Shown one piece after another: positions 36,671-53,580 of a DNA stretch of 64,000 nt. A program made the position numbers and the translations under genes. How positions within the stretch are numbered: position 1 is the first letter of the stretch; every line of letters starts with the position of its first letter. This stretch comes from Climacium dendroides (lineage: Eukaryota > Streptophyta > Bryopsida > Hypnales > Climaciaceae), in contig OX467083.1 of assembly GCA_950106755.1 (NCBI GenBank), positions 49,118,555 through 49,182,554 of the forward strand. Direction: 5' to 3'. The notes under the pieces were generated by a model. It made no database searches, was not told the DNA's origin, and was given only the letters and a program-made list of their open reading frames with translations.

Positions 36671-39202
36671 GAGGACACTTTCTGTTCTCTTTGTCATTTT
36701 GGGGTTAAGTTCTTGTTTAGAACTTGAAAACTTTATACTAATCCTAAAGGTTCTTTCTTTGTGATTGGTGATGCCGCTTGGAGGAGTTCTTTTGGCTTAT
36801 TTTTGTTGCTATAGATTGTACTAATCTTTGTTATAGGTGCATAATTAACTAGTTTCAACTGTTATACTGCCAAGTTGTGCACTAATTAGTACTGGTATTT
36901 TGTAAAATTAACACTCACTTGTTGTCTTTTAGTCTCTTTGTGTTGTTATTTGGCCTCCATCTTTCTCTAGGCAATGAAGCTCTTGCAAAACTTGTTTAGA
37001 ATTTCCCCCATATTTAAAAACATAGTGGAATTTTGCCCCCATGTGATTAAAAGATGTTTTAGAATTTGATGTGTGACAAAAGTCACAACGAAGCTTTGGC
37101 TTGAGGTCTTTAGTGGTTGATAGAATTTTAGAGTATTTCCAAAAATATGGTATTGCTTTGAATCTATAGAATCTTGAAAATTTCCAAAATAGCTTGTCTT
37201 GCCATTTCACCAAGTTTAGTTTCAAAAATCTAATTCTTGAAGCCCAAGTTTAGTCTCGAAAAAATTTAGTGGGAAAAATCAAATTAGTGAATTTTAAATA
37301 GTCAATGTTTTGACAACTTTTAGTCTACAAAATATTACTTGAGAGGGTGTTTGTGTGTTTAAATCTCCAACAAAGGACTAGTAAAAGCTAGTAAAGAACC
37401 AGCAAAGGACAAGCAAAAGGGCTAGCAATGGACTAGCAAGAACTAGCAAGGGATCGGCAAGGAGGGTCCACCTAATTAGCCGTTGCCACGTGTTCGCCTA
37501 ATCACCGCCTTGCGGCCGTCCTATCATTGCCAACAAAGGGGGTTCGTCCAATCAGTTGCTGCCACGTGGTTGAAGGAGAAAGTGGGGCTTGTACCAATAG
37601 ACAGGTCAGGTTCTGATAGTTTGTGGTTCTGGCTAGATAGGTCGGGTTTGACAGTTTTGTTTTCCAAAAGACAAGTTTTATGGATTTCAAAGGAATGAGT
37701 GGGAGTCTAGGCCATCGGGCCATTTGGAAACAAAACTTGTCTTTCGGAACACAAAATTTACCTTTAAAAAACAAAACAAAGCATAGAGGTAGAAGATGTA
37801 GGATTAATCAACTAGTATCAACCTAAAAGAGTAGGATTAGAGTGGTATAGATATAGGATTTGATTGAAAAGAAAATTAGAATTAGAACTTGCTAACATTT
37901 CAAATTGCCATAGAAAAATAGAAGATAGAAATAGACTAAAAGAATCTAGAAGTTGTCTTCACTTATAATTCTTCACTTCTACAAGCTAAGTATAGAAATA
38001 GAATAGAATTAGAAACCTCTCCAAACTCTCAACTCCTCAAACCTCTCAATTAAATAAAAGCACTAAATTTTCATTTGCGAGTGAAGTGAGTGAGAAATTT
38101 ATTTGGTAGTTGGAGAAAGATTAGAGATTGATAGAATTTAGAAGGAAATTTTAGAAACGTTTCAAGCTATTAACCACTTGGATAGGATAATAATTGACCA
38201 AGATAAGGATAGGAGTTCAAAGGTCAATTATTATTTAGAATTTCAAAGTCAATTATTTCACCAAGGTCAACTATTAGAATAAATAATTGAAGGAGAATAG
38301 TGTTAGAAGAGAGAGAAAGGAAATAGAAGGGAAAGAAGAAATTAGTTAGGAATCTACATTTTACTTGTATTAATCAACAACTTTCAAGTGATCAGACAAA
38401 ATTGTAAAACCACTCAAACCATGGTAAATGCTGTGGAATGGGAAGATATCATAAACAACCTACAAAACAATGTTCCTCTCGAAGTAAGCACATAATATTA
38501 CCTATTGCTATTAATTTTTAAAGTTAGCTTATTAAAACACAATGGCCTAATCCATTATCAAATTACCAAACCATTTTCAAAGTTGTATTTGTTGGTTGAT
38601 ATGTCACTTAGGCATTTAGAGAAGAGTCCATCGCTTGAAAGGCTTAGTGGACAACATTTAGACACTTGTTAGCAATTAAAACTAAAACGAACCAAAAAGA
38701 ACCTATTGTAGAAGCTATTTACCATGGGCGGGTAAATAAGCGCTCACAACCACTTAAGCAAATGTATGTATCTCCAGGGTGGGTTTCTTCAATGGAAAAT
38801 TTTCCCATGTGTAGAACTAGAGATAAAAAAGTTTTTATAATTTTCCAAATTTTTATTTCTGAAATATAATTATTGTAAATTTTTTTAGTTGAAGATTTTG
38901 TTCAACCTATACTAGTCGTATAGACCTTCCTATTTCCAACCAAGAGTTGGTTGCATGATTAAGAACCTTGAATTGTAGCCAATTGTAGCCAATTGTAATG
39001 CGTCACAATTATGCTAGGAATTGTGCTATAATTGATTATTGTTCATCATTTCCTACACGGAAAGAAAACAACCTATATTGCTAGAATGGAGGGGTGATTA
39101 GGAATGGGTTGCCTCCTTTATTGTTGAGCAACAATTGGATCTCCATTGAGATCCTATTTATTTGTTGACACTACATTAACATTCCAAAGTTTCAATGGGC
39201 CC
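36671..39202. other. Intergenic DNA, no supported gene
   Basis: A short run of related AGCAAAGGACTAG-type words lies at 37375-37460, followed by a moderately GC-rich 37470-37640 with CACGTG at about 37486-37491 and 37563-37568. CACGTG is the plant G-box core, but no adjoining gene was identified. Small frames on both strands overlap. Confidence 0.45.
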
Positions 39203-39430
39203 TTAACCTGTAAACAATGTTGGAGCTATCTTTTAGCGAATGAATGATAGAGAATCCTTCTATTTGGGAGAGAAGTGCAAATATTCATCCTCCAAATTTT
39301 GTATGAAAAGGAGAGGTCTTCTATAGTAGTTTGACTTCCAATTAATACTTTTGATTTTCTTAAACCAATGATTTACACTATACCAAAATAGATGATTTTC
39401 ATAGTCACTACTTCATCCTTTAAGGGTAAT
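39203..39430. mobile_element. 220-bp TTAA MITE, fifth copy
   Basis: TTAA at 39203-39206 is followed by CCTGTAAACAATG. The right side ends CCTTTAAGGG then TAAT, so that flank has decayed. The interior has GAGGTCTTCTATAGTAGTTT and ATAGATGATTTTCATAGTCA, as in the 17.8- and 22.7-kb copies. Confidence 0.7.
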
Positions 39431-40141
39431 AGCATCCAGTTGTATCCAAATGCTCATGTAAATATCTAGTGAAGAGCTTATATTGAAAGAGAATAATGGC
39501 CTAATTGGAAATTATTCATTTAGTATAATATGTTTGTTCCAAGGGAAACTATCAAGTAGGGAATTTATGCTAATAGGTTCAATTTCTAAAACAAGCAACA
39601 CAATCATTCATTTGATTTTTAATTTATGACTCTAGAAGAAAAACATGTCCGACACGACTAGATACTATGCAACTAGTGTCCTATACAATTATCTTGCGAC
39701 TGTAAGACCTCTCTATTAGCACCAAATTTAAAGTAATTGTTTTTTATCATTGTTTTATTCCATGGATACATTATTTTAGTTGCAAAGTAGTCAATCTATA
39801 GTTGCAAAAAATGACTAGGAAACAGTTAAGAAAAGATTGCAATTGTAAAATGACCATAGTTGTTTCCTAATTCCTTTCAAAGTTCATTGTCATTTGTTTT
39901 ATATCAATTGTCTCATATCAATTGTAAAAAGTACCATTAAGTTGAACATATGAGACTTATAAGTTGTAGTCTTATACAATGAAATTTGTTGATTTAATCC
40001 TAAAAATTTTACAATTTTTAGATTTCCACAATCTGTAGAAATAAAAAAATATTTAAAATTCAAGAAATTTTAAAATCTATAAAATTGTAAGGTTTCCTAA
40101 ACCTATGAAATCTATCAAATACCAATATTTGAACATTTGAA

Positions 40142-40368
40142 ATCTAGAAAGAAGGTAGATCTGAAATTTTAAAATCTAGGAAAAAGTTAGATTTGAAATT
40201 CTAAAATCTAAAAAAAAGTTAGATCTAAAATCCAAAAATCTAAAAAAAATTAGATCTAAAATTCTAAAATCTAAAAAAAAAGGTAGAGTTGAAATTCTAA
40301 AGTTTAAAAAAGGTAGATCTAAAATCCAAAAATCTAGAAAAAAAGTAGTTCTAAAATTTTGCAATCTA
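40142..40368. repeat. ~35-bp AT-rich minisatellite
   Basis: About six units of AGTTAGATCTAAAATTCTAA followed by AATCTAAAAAA or close variants. The minus-strand frame across it is a repetitive Phe/Asp/Leu run and is not taken as a gene. Confidence 0.8.
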
Positions 40369-40903
40369 CAAATTATAGAGATTAATAATTTAAAATCTAT
40401 AAATATACAACTTGCAAATAAGTTATAGATGAGTCACAAACAAGGCATGACTTTTGCAATTGGTATACCTTTTTCCTAAATTTTAGGGTGTCCACTACAA
40501 TTTAAGGTCTCCAAATTATCACTAGTTGTAAATTAGTCACAAATGTCTATACAACTGAAAAATGAGTTGCATAGTGTAGTTGCAAAAACTCTCATTTTCT
40601 TTTAGTGTGACCAAACACCAAGTCATCTACAATATGCAAACTTTGAATCATGTAACTCGGCCTTTCATACACAACTTACTCCATATATACAACTCCCAAT
40701 TTCAATTCTCACAATCCTAATTGGCACACACACAACCATACAATAAATAAATTTAATCATTCATCTTCCTTAAACACAATTACCCACACAAACCAACATA
40801 TCATAATTCAATTTGATTCATCATTCATCATTTATAATTTTAGCTTTCTTCATGACTTCTCATCACTCTCATCAAAACCTCAAATAAAAAACATAGCCAA
40901 TAA

Positions 40904-41186
40904 ATGGGGAATTTCATTAAAATGGCAATATTCCACATGCCATTTATGTGAGTCAAGAGCACATTTGACAACACTTCTTGGTATGTCAACGAGCACACTT
41001 GACAGCACTTCTCGGTATGTCAACGTCATAGATGTGCCAATTCTGTCCCCAACAAATCTAAATTGCAACACAGCTCCCATGTTTCTTCACCCCATACCAT
41101 CTTTCTATGAATTTCTTCCATTTTGCAATCCCCCTTTGTACCATTTTCACATTTTAATGAAATTCTTCATATAAGAGATTCCCCAT
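40904..41186. mobile_element. 283-bp MITE related to the 18.4-kb element
   Basis: The left terminus is ATGGGGAATTTCATTAAAA. The right end has TTTTAATGAAATTC followed by an extra 11 bp and then ATTCCCCAT, so that terminus is disturbed. Inside, a 34-bp unit containing CACTTCTTGGTATGTCAAC is repeated twice (about 40957-41024). No flanking duplication seen. Confidence 0.65.
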
Positions 41187-41900
41187 CCTACAATAGTGGT
41201 GCCTTTCAAATTAGAGAAGAGAGACTTAAAAGGACTCACCACCAACCAGCTCAATCCCCAATTTAGGAATTACTACCCATGACCATTCCAACCTTAAATC
41301 CTCTTACTTACTTGGAAATTCAAACTTACAAATTATAATGATTTGCATTAATTGTGTCTTATGACAAATACCTTCAAATCTATTTAAAGAAGATGCAACA
41401 ACAGTTCAAATTGTGACCTATAGATCGTCTATGATTAAAAATGAAATCTCAAGTCTTTAATTCTTTATGAAACTTCAAATTCTATTCAAATTGATATTAC
41501 CTACATTTTTTCTTGTACAAATTTTTTTTGCTGCACTTGTGTGCCAACTTCTTACAATACCAATGGGAGTGGGTCTTAAATGGTGTACAACAATATGCAA
41601 AAAAATATTCAAGTTATCAAGGCTCAAAAAAGAAGTACAGGCAATTTCTGGAGTGATTATGAAACTCACCTCTATGCTGAAATTCATTTACTTCCAAACC
41701 ATAATTACTTTTTGCTTCAAGTTTTTTAGTAACGTACTGCAGCAAGGATAATACGACACTCAATTTTGCCCATTCAGATTTGGTGTACTCATATTCAATA
41801 TATGGTGCGTGGAGTGAAACAAAACAAAGCATGGACTCGGTTTCGAAGTGACTGTCGTAGACACGATCAACAGTGCAACAAGCGAAAGAGATCGACAACT
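41187..41900. other. Intergenic DNA before the right arm
   Basis: Frames of 94 codons (plus, 41467) and 117 codons (minus, 41617) overlap and show no domain. The right arm begins near 41900. Confidence 0.45.
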
Positions 41901-42163
41901 CCGTGAGCAAATCAGAGTACAACAAATAGCAAGTCTCCGTATGGATAAGTTCAAGAACTGTCACGAACAAACCAGCATCCCCGCCTTTCTATTAATACCC
42001 CAGTATTACATCTCGCTTTTAAGCCCGTGCAGAGAAAATCTCAGAACTGCGTCATGCAATGCGTGATTCAGTCATGAATGCATAGGTACAGTTCCACATG
42101 ACCGTAAAAGATGGTGCTACAGGCAAAAACGAAGAGAAGTATCTCCAGAAACTCTAGCTTGCC

Positions 42164-44470
<2,307 letters not shown>

Positions 44471-45740
44471 GTTATTACCCCCAAAAGTTAGCACATCCAA
44501 AAAGTGGAAGCGCCTTGGCCACACTTTATTGTAACTTTCAAAATATCCATTTTCAGTAGTGCATATTATGGTGGAAACACCTACAATTGTCAATATAAGC
44601 AATTCAGCATAGTTAGAGGCACCTTTTTCTAGAAAAAAAAGTATTTTTTTGCACTATTAGCAATTGAAAATCATGCATTTTCAATAAAGAAATTAGAATT
44701 TTAGTTATGACATGTAATTTCTATGAATTTTCGAAGTGAAAGCTCCCTTTACCATTGAAACCATTACATAGCTTAATCTAATCTAACAATATCAACAATC
44801 AACTAATTAGAGTTAAGTAAGGAGATGGTTTAATGACACTTATGAAGGACACTTTAATGAAAGCCTTCCCATCATTCTTGAACAATTCAAGGGAAATCTA
44901 TTGTACATGAATGGTTATAAGGACAGTTTTGGGTGTTTCTACCTTATTATATGCTTGACAAGTTCCGGTGAAGCTCGACAAGTTTTGGTGCTATTCCCTC
45001 TTAAAATTTGAAAAAATCAAAATAAATAAATGAATAATTACAAATGCACGCTCCAAGTGTCATAATCCAAATTACATAGTATTGTATGTTTTTCATTTGA
45101 ATTTTCTTCTTTGAATATGTTTATTTTGATTTGAATCAAAATAATTTATTTTTCATTCTAACCTTCATTTATGGTAAGAATGAAAGATTATTCTAATATA
45201 TATTATAGTTGATATATCATTATATTTTCACCTTTTATTTTAAAAAATTATAATTAATTTGATATTTTCATCAAAATTTATTAAAAAAACTTGATCAATT
45301 GAAGTTTAAGAATATGTTTTCTCACAAGTGAAAAATATCAAGGTTTTAGATATCAATCATATAATAGGATAAATTTTGCTTAATAGTGAAATTTAACTTG
45401 AAGATCATTGCCAAATGTGTTTTAGGTGTAAAATATAAAATAATTAATTGAATTTTTTTACACTAATCTTCATTTTTTCTTGTACCTCTTGAAATGATTT
45501 CAAATGAATTGAATTTTTATTGCTATATAGACTAATTTATTTTCACTTTCGGCCATAAAAATTATAGATCCTACAATTAGGTTTGCAAGATAAATAATTT
45601 TGAATTTTTTGAATTTTTTGTATTAGAAAATGGATTTTGATGAAAAAAGGCCTTAGGACAATAGATGGTAAACTAGATTCACTCCTAGGGACCAAAGGAG
45701 GGATTATTCAAAGGAAGGTGGTTTAGACCAGTTAACCATT
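44471..45740. other. Right-arm intergenic DNA, paired with 20.44-23.05 kb
   Basis: No gene. Diverged homology to the left arm is clear at 45050-45600 and 45640-45730. Left-arm elements at 20555-21224 and 22707-22928 are not present at the matching places. Confidence 0.6.
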
Positions 45741-48700
45741 AAAAGACATTTTATACCTAGGTTTGGTCAAACTTCATTAGGTTTCTACATCAAAACACAC
45801 ATTTCAAATTTTTGATATTTTTTACATGTTGTAATATATATATATAGTATTTAATATAATTTTTTCATAATAAAAAACAAAAAATTGAATATCATATGAT
45901 TTTTTAGAAAAATCTTTGTAAAATGATAAGAATTACAAAAATTCTAAAAATATTATGCAATTTTTATAAAAATAGAAATAATAGTGACAAATATCATGGT
46001 GTATTGATGTACTCCTAGACCTTACATCAAAAAAAATTCAAAAGAAAATTGCAAAAGTGGTGTATTTTGAGTTTACAAGAGGGTGATGGTCGGCTTGGGG
46101 TATCACTTTTTGGACATACTAATTAGGTGATTCTTGTTTAAAACCTCCAAAATTTGTCTAATTTGTTTATTTTGATCAAATAATAAAAACCTATAATGAA
46201 AATAAAAAATTCCTACACCTCAACATGGTTTATATAGATATCTATATTTCTATTGAATTTTTTTTTTCAAAGTAAATTTTGGCCCTGTTGATAGAGGTGA
46301 GAAAAACTTTTAAATTTGGGGATTTGCAGGCATTGCAATGTACAATTTATTAAATTTTTATTGATGAAATTAATTTTTTTATATATTGAACCACAAAATG
46401 TAATTTACATCCAAAAATAATATTAAAATAAAATTATTTGATATTCCAAATGTTTGTTTCTAAGGATTTTAGTTACATGTAAGAAAACTTACTTTTTCAA
46501 CTAAAAAATCAACTAAAAATTCTTAAAATTTTTTGATGATCATGAAATTTTTATTCTTAATACATTATAAGTGTTGGAAACTAAAACCGTATTTTATGAA
46601 TTCATACTTTATAATATTTAAAAGATGAAGTCGTTTGGTATAGTGACATGGACTGATTTTGTAGTTGAAACAACCTTTTTGGGTACCCAAAGCCGACCAT
46701 CACCCAAGATGCTATCTTTAAAGTGTCACAATAATTACAATTTTAACAATTTTAAAAAAATGGAGTGAAAAATAGATTATTGGGAATATATTTTATTAAT
46801 CAATCTTTAAAACGTTTAAAATCAAGGACTTTGTTAAAACTTAAGATATAACTTTCAAAATGCTCGTTGGAATTGCAATGTCCTTTACAAATTAATAATG
46901 TTATGTTTGTAACAAGTTTATCCAAATTCCATGCGAATCAATTAATGATCCTATTATAATGTTATGTTTGTAACAAATTCTTCAAAATTCCTCACCTACA
47001 ATGATAAAAAAAAATTTAATCCTTTCCTATTCTATATTTGAGACCCCCATGACAAGAACCTTCCCCTAGCAACGATGTCCTATTGTAAATGTGTATATAA
47101 TGTAAAAAGACATACTAATATCTTATTTTGATAGATTTGATTATAATAGTACAAAAAGAATGATGACATCATACTAAGTAGCTTCAAGGTGATGCCTTCT
47201 TGTTATGGCGTGCCATCTATTTTAAAAGATGCAATCACCTTGGAGTTTCATTTACTTGGTTTTGTTTTTCTTTGTTTTTCACTTTAGATTTCAGTATGTC
47301 AAATTGAAGGGGGGGGGGTTGAGTTCCAAGATAAAGAACCTCAACTAAAAACAAAATTTGAGTTTTCTTTGTGACAACTATCGGATCAGTCTCTTCTATC
47401 ATTGAATCTTGCATTATTGCATGAATGTTCTGAAAAAAAAGTTAGACCTTCTCAACCACCAAAGCAGTCTCACGTGGAGCAGCGTTGACACATGAACTTT
47501 CAATACGATGCTTGAACGTTGATGATCTTGTTGCAAGTTGGATGTATTGAGTCCGACAGTTGAGAAGTGACATTTGAAAGGTGTTTTGAGGGTCTAAACA
47601 TTGATTAGTACTATTGTATGATAAAGTATATAAAAGGGAGTCGTGATCATCAATGATGATTAGAAGGGCCGGTCAATCCTTTTACGAAAGCAGATTGTGC
47701 AGATTACATTGCTATTACCATCAAACGCATTCTCAAATTTTTGCAGATGTAGTGAGACTTTCTTGAAACTTTGATTTTTTACCTCTAGTAGACATCTAAT
47801 AGACATTTAATAGACATCCTAGTGTTTTATAAATTTTATTTTATATATTTAAGGTCATTAAAGGAAAATATAGAAATTAATAGCTTTCTAGTGATTTTAG
47901 GGTGATTTATCTTTTAATTAAGGAGGTGAATTTTATAGTTTAGTCAAATATTTGACTTATGAGTAGTAGAGTAGTCTTATGGCCAAGTTATGGGTTGATG
48001 TCTACTTGTTTTTGGATTATTGAATTGTATTATTGAGGTAAAGGATAAGGTGACACTATTCATCTTCTTCCCCGTTGTTGATTTAGGAGGCTTGAATGTT
48101 TGAGGAGCCATATTGTGTTGAATTTTGAGAAATTTGGAATGAAATTTGGAGGAATTGTGTATTATGCTATCACATTTCCAAAAAATCTTCTCTTGCTTGA
48201 ATAGAAGTTGTGAGTTGAGATTTGTGCTAGTTTAAATGAAGGAAGGTCTGTGAAGGAATAGAGACTTCAATCGATCGTAGAAGACAGAAAAGTGTTTAGT
48301 TTGCAATGAAATTTGGATAGTTTGTGAGAATTTTTTTAGCTTTCCAAGTAGATATCATTTGTTGTATTTGAAGCATTTATAAGTGAGTTGTGAGTGTGGA
48401 AGTAAAGAAGGGTCTGTTGCCTTCAATTTTAGAAGCCGAAACTTTGAGAGATCATAAAAAATGGATAGAGTATTAGTTTTATTTGAGTTTTGAAAAAATA
48501 GTAGAGAATTGTGTAAGTTTTTCAAATTCTTTTTACACATCTTATTTATATGCATAGATCAACAGTGGTACTACACCAAAGTTCAACCAAGGAATTGGGG
48601 TTGATATTGAAATTGGAAGACATTGTAGACTTCTGTGTTGTGGCTTGTGGTTTTTATTTCTTTATAAACTTTATTATTGCGGGTAGTATGGATTAAACCA

Positions 48701-51650
48701 TTGCTTAGCCTTATTTTGCATTATGGTGATGAAGTGGGATTAATGGCCCACATAGTTGAAACTTATTTTATTCTTATGGTGAAGCTAGATTATCCCTGTT
48801 AGTCACCAGGAGTTCAAAGTTTAGGAGCCAATTTTTCAAATAGTTCAATTTGTGGTTTGGCTGTTCCATTTTATCCATCTAATGTCTATGGTTTTTTATC
48901 ACCTACCTTAATTCTTGAACCCATTTAGAACCACCAATATGATAGGCCAACAAAAAGCAGTTTGAAGATTTGAAGACTTGAAGATCCAGTTAAACTTCCT
49001 AACAAACCATTTTTTATTGCAGCTAGAGTCTCCATGGTTTTCTGAAGCAAATTTCCATCTACTCAACAACGGCTTCAAAAATATAGCATAGGTTTGTTTG
49101 AAAAATAAAACCCAAGGAATCCTCTAGTGGTAATTTTTTGTATTTAGAAAGGTCAAATAGTCTATCATTTTGTATTCAAGGTCACTTTTACATAGGAAAA
49201 TCAACCACTTCTACAATTAAAATAATAATAATAAATTTAATTAATTGGTTTGGAGAATAAGTAACTATTTTCTTAACCTATCCTAATATCTATCAAAATC
49301 CCATGGATGTAGACACACAACATGCCATCCATATCTAACACTAGGATTCTAAAGTCAAATAGTTCTTGGTATATTAAATAGTCATGGCTTCTATTCTATC
49401 GACTTACTCAAGCCCACTATACACACAGATATACATTTATGAGTAAATATACAATTGTAACTTTTTAAATTGCCTCTTCATCTAAATTCATTGTCAATTG
49501 GATCAGTCTCTATTGAACTAGCCTAATTACTATAAATGCAAGGATGCAAATCCATAAGTAGTAAGGTCAATTTTTCTTAGTATACAGAGCATGCAAAAGT
49601 TAGCATTCATTCTTTTTAGTTATGTTCCAATTAAATAGTCATATTATCTTTCTTTTTCCAAACTCCATTCAATCAACAACAAGCCAATTGGTCCAAAATT
49701 ACATGTTACATTCTCACAATTAAAATAAACTTGCTACTTGGTCAATTAGTCTTGCTATTCTATAAATCTATAATACTACGAATTCTAACAATCATACTGT
49801 CACTAATTATGTTCATAGTTTACTTGTCAATTGATCTTCATTCTTTCCTAAATATAAATCACTATGGTCAATTTGTTCAATATTCAACATAAGATGATAA
49901 GATCACATCAAAGATTACATAAAGATTCTATCCTAAAACAAACAATTTTGCTCCATGTTTCCTACATCAACACTTGTCAAAAATTGTCAATTTGTCCCTT
50001 TTATTTCAATCTCCTACATTTAACAATTAAACTAACACACAAGACTCTTACTAACTCCATAACATAACAAATTGACAATTATTCTACCTTCACAAGGACT
50101 CACTTTTAGACTAATTGACTTCATAAATTGCTTTTATTCAAAGACAATTTGTCAAGAAGACCTGTATAACCACTTACTAGCTTAACTTGTAATTCCAATT
50201 CTCCCTTATAGGCTAATTGGTTTCTACACATGAACTCACATAAAGCCCACTTGTCACAAGTACTAAAACAACCAATATCCTCGTTGATTTGTCCACTCAT
50301 AAAACTCTCACCAATCACTGATACATTTAGACACATATTACTCGTAGATTATTTGCCTTTCACAACAAATCTCGCTTATAGTTACTTCAAGAAGCTACCA
50401 TAGCCTTTTTAACCATCTAATGGACATTTAATAATAACAAACCAAAATCACACTTAATACAATTTCCAAACTTAGCATATCTAATAGACCAAAGACCAAA
50501 CAAAGAGTACACCATTCACTAGCTAATTGACCTGAATATCAAATGAATGCCAAACTCTAGCAACTTAATTGTCACATATTTACAGTCTATTTATCTTCTA
50601 TTGTTGCACACTCGCATTTCATATTTGAGAAACTCCTACAGCCTTATTCTTGTTTTGTCCATAGACTATTTGACTTAAAGAATACTTTCATATACAAACA
50701 TATTTGACCTTGGCCGCTATAATCAAGCTTCAAACCACATCACTAGTTAAAATTGCAACTCACTAGCTAATTAATTGCCTCACAAACTTCCATCAAGAAT
50801 TACATTATAACAAAGATTACTTGACAAAGTAACTAGCATTGGACTATTAGACAATGGAAGAAACATAACAAACCAAAACCAATCACTGGCTTAACTTTTC
50901 CAATTTGTAATTATAGTCTAATTGACTCCAAAACAATGCTCTCATTTAATTTATCCATACATCTACATTTGTTTGCACACATTGTCCAATTAACCTTCAC
51001 AATTGACAGACGATAAACATACTTAACATGGCTTCTTCAGAGCTTGATAAGTAGACTAAAAGTCAAACAAAGAACAATGCCAATCATTGGCAAAATTAGC
51101 TACTTGACTCACTCATAGAGACTCAACTACATATATAAAAATAAGATAATTTGAAAAGTTCATAGCTCACAATTATTGGATAGATGCAAGAAAAGAAAGA
51201 AACAATGCCAATCACTGGCAATTGCTCCAAATAAAGACCAAGCCAATCATCGTCTATTCATTCAAACACATAATAAAAAAAACCAATAATTGACTACAAA
51301 GATATAAAAACAAATAGACAAATTGTATTAAAATTGAAGGAATGCACAAGTGCATTTGATATATGTGAGCAATCACTGCAAGCCTGAGAGAGAATAAGGA
51401 AATCATAGTCTATTAGTCTTATACTTTTTGGTTGTTAACTAACTCCTCGTTAAATAGCATGTTTATGTGTCTAACTACTTTGGTCCAGATTAACCCTAAC
51501 TTCTTCTTCTAGTTATACTTCCTCTTCCAGTTGTCTAATAGTCTTTTCTACATTTGTATGTCTATTTGACTTGATTTTTAGTTTTTTACTATACTTTGGC
51601 TTAGGATTAACTTTCTTGGACTATTTGTCTTTTATTTCAAAAAGCTTTCA
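45740..51650. other. ~5.9-kb stretch absent from the left arm
   Basis: The left arm passes from the match of 45735 to the match of 51650 within about 40 bp (20400-20440), so this block is an insertion here or a deletion there. Apart from the TIR element at 46081-46705 I find no coding frame over 80 codons and no paired LTR. The segment 49.4-51.3 kb repeats loose words such as CAATCACTGGC and CTAATTGACT without a fixed period. Confidence 0.55.
46081..46705. mobile_element. 625-bp TIR element with AAGA duplication
   Basis: Termini are GGGTGATGGTCGGCTTGGGG and, reverse complemented from the right, GGGTGATGGTCGGCTTTGGG. AAGA flanks both sides (46077-46080 and 46706-46709). The interior has no transposase. 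The 4-bp duplication and terminus do not match a family I can name. Confidence 0.8.
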
Positions 51651-53580
51651 AAAATTTCAAAAAATTTATCTACAACCCAAAAGTGGCATCTTCACTAGAT
51701 GTACATCTAATTAATTAATATCTATCTTTATTGAAGAAATGATTTTGAAACCAGGGTTGCTAAAGTATGAGCAAGGAGTGATGAGCGTTGAGCGTTGAGC
51801 AATGAGCAATGAGTGTTGAGCATTGAGAATTTTTTGAAAAATTTGTGGAAAATCTATAATTTTTTACCATAAGGGTTTTTGGTCTATGATTTATTATAAA
51901 AGCATAAAACTATAGATGCACTTAAAGAGGATGAATGGAGATGAATGGAGATGAATGGAGATGAACAGAGTTGGATGAATTATTTTTTAGTTGACTTTAT
52001 TGAATGAAATACATTTGTTCATGACATTGGATGAAAATGAGTTTGGATGATTAATCAATGATTTGAACTATAAATCATTTGTTTTAGATAAATATCATTT
52101 ATCAAGTATTTTAAATCCAAGGTTTAAGTGGGGTTTTTTAAGCTAAGGACCTATGCTTATATGGTATTCTAAAACCATTTTAGGGTGAAGATACCATTTC
52201 TAATTAAAATTCACAATTCTTTTCAAGCATTTGTAAAGTTCACCAAATTTATTTTTATGCTAACACCAACATTTACTATTTCTAATTACATGTTTTCATC
52301 AAAGAGAAGTACCATGTTGCTAATAGAAAGAAATAGATTCAATCCAAAAAAATTTCTACTAATTGACAATAGTAACCATTATCTCTTGAAGTAGATGCCC
52401 TTTTCACTACCACTTTAAAGATCACCAAAATGAAAAATAACTTAAGAATATGGTAAAGTGCAAGAATGTAGTGGCCTTTTTAGTCTCACTACATGACATT
52501 AGAAAATCAAGTAACAACAATAGTCTTTAGAACAAAATCAATTTAATCCAATGCCACATATGGGAGAAGAATGATCACTAGCTTCACTACTATCACTATA
52601 TGTAAGCCTTGATGTCTCAACATTTGCTTCAAGGTCTAAAAACTTCTTGACAACAATATTGTATGAACGATGTTTGGCAATAGAAATGGGTGATGGAGCC
52701 TCTGCCATAGATGTCGCTAGAGTCTCGATGTAACATGGTAAACTCTTTGGACTAGGAGAAGGCGAGAGCACCAAATGCTTGAGAAAATTGCCTCTACAAG
52801 ATGCAATGATTAAATAATTAGAAACTTTGAATAAATTAAAAGACATTACACAATAAAAGAAAATAAACACATGCCTAAAAGCATCAACAAGCTTACTTAC
52901 AGCAACGTCTTTTTCGAGGCCTTGTAGAAGGCTTGACAATGTCATCGTCATTGGAATCATCCAACACTATAGGCAAAAGCCGTTTAGTTTAGACGGTGGC
53001 AATAGAAGTAGGAAGGATGGTCAAAGGTTGAAGAAGACCTTCAAAAATCTCACTATCGCTCTCCAAGGCCACCAAATGACGTTCAATGTTGCGGCATGCA
53101 TGGATAGAGGCCCCTGTTTATTGAATGCAATGTCATTAGGTGCACCAAATATGTTACATATAATGTAAAAATTATATGGTTTCAATAATAAAAAGTAATG
53201 ACTAATGAAAGGTACCTGTAGATGCAAAACAATCCAATACCACATTACCATGTTTTGAAGATGCCTTGATTAGTAGTTGTACAAATAGAGGATCTTTCTC
53301 ACGGGCACCTCTCCACGGAATTGTACCATTCATGAGCTAAGTCTACAAGGAGGTATAGTTGTGGAGAAGGTCAACTTCTTCAAGGTTTGTACCTGCATCA
53401 CTAAGTTGTTGGTTTATAGTGATAGAAAATTTGGATTCCACCGATGTTTCCTCCCATTGTCTTTGTACAAATAAGAGGATCCTAAAGCGTTGTGACTGCA
53501 AGGGATAAACAAGTATGACAATTAGTATTTGACAAATACAATTTTACTAGTACTATACCCAAATGTGGTAAAAAGACCCA

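Noticed and set aside
40176..40364. Minus-strand frame rich in Phe, Asp and Leu
   Set aside because: It is a translation of an AT-rich minisatellite of about 35 bp.
39640..40620. Possible TIR element bounded by TAGTGTG at 40605-40612 and repeated TAGTTGCAAAAA words
   Set aside because: I could not find a convincing left terminus or a target duplication.
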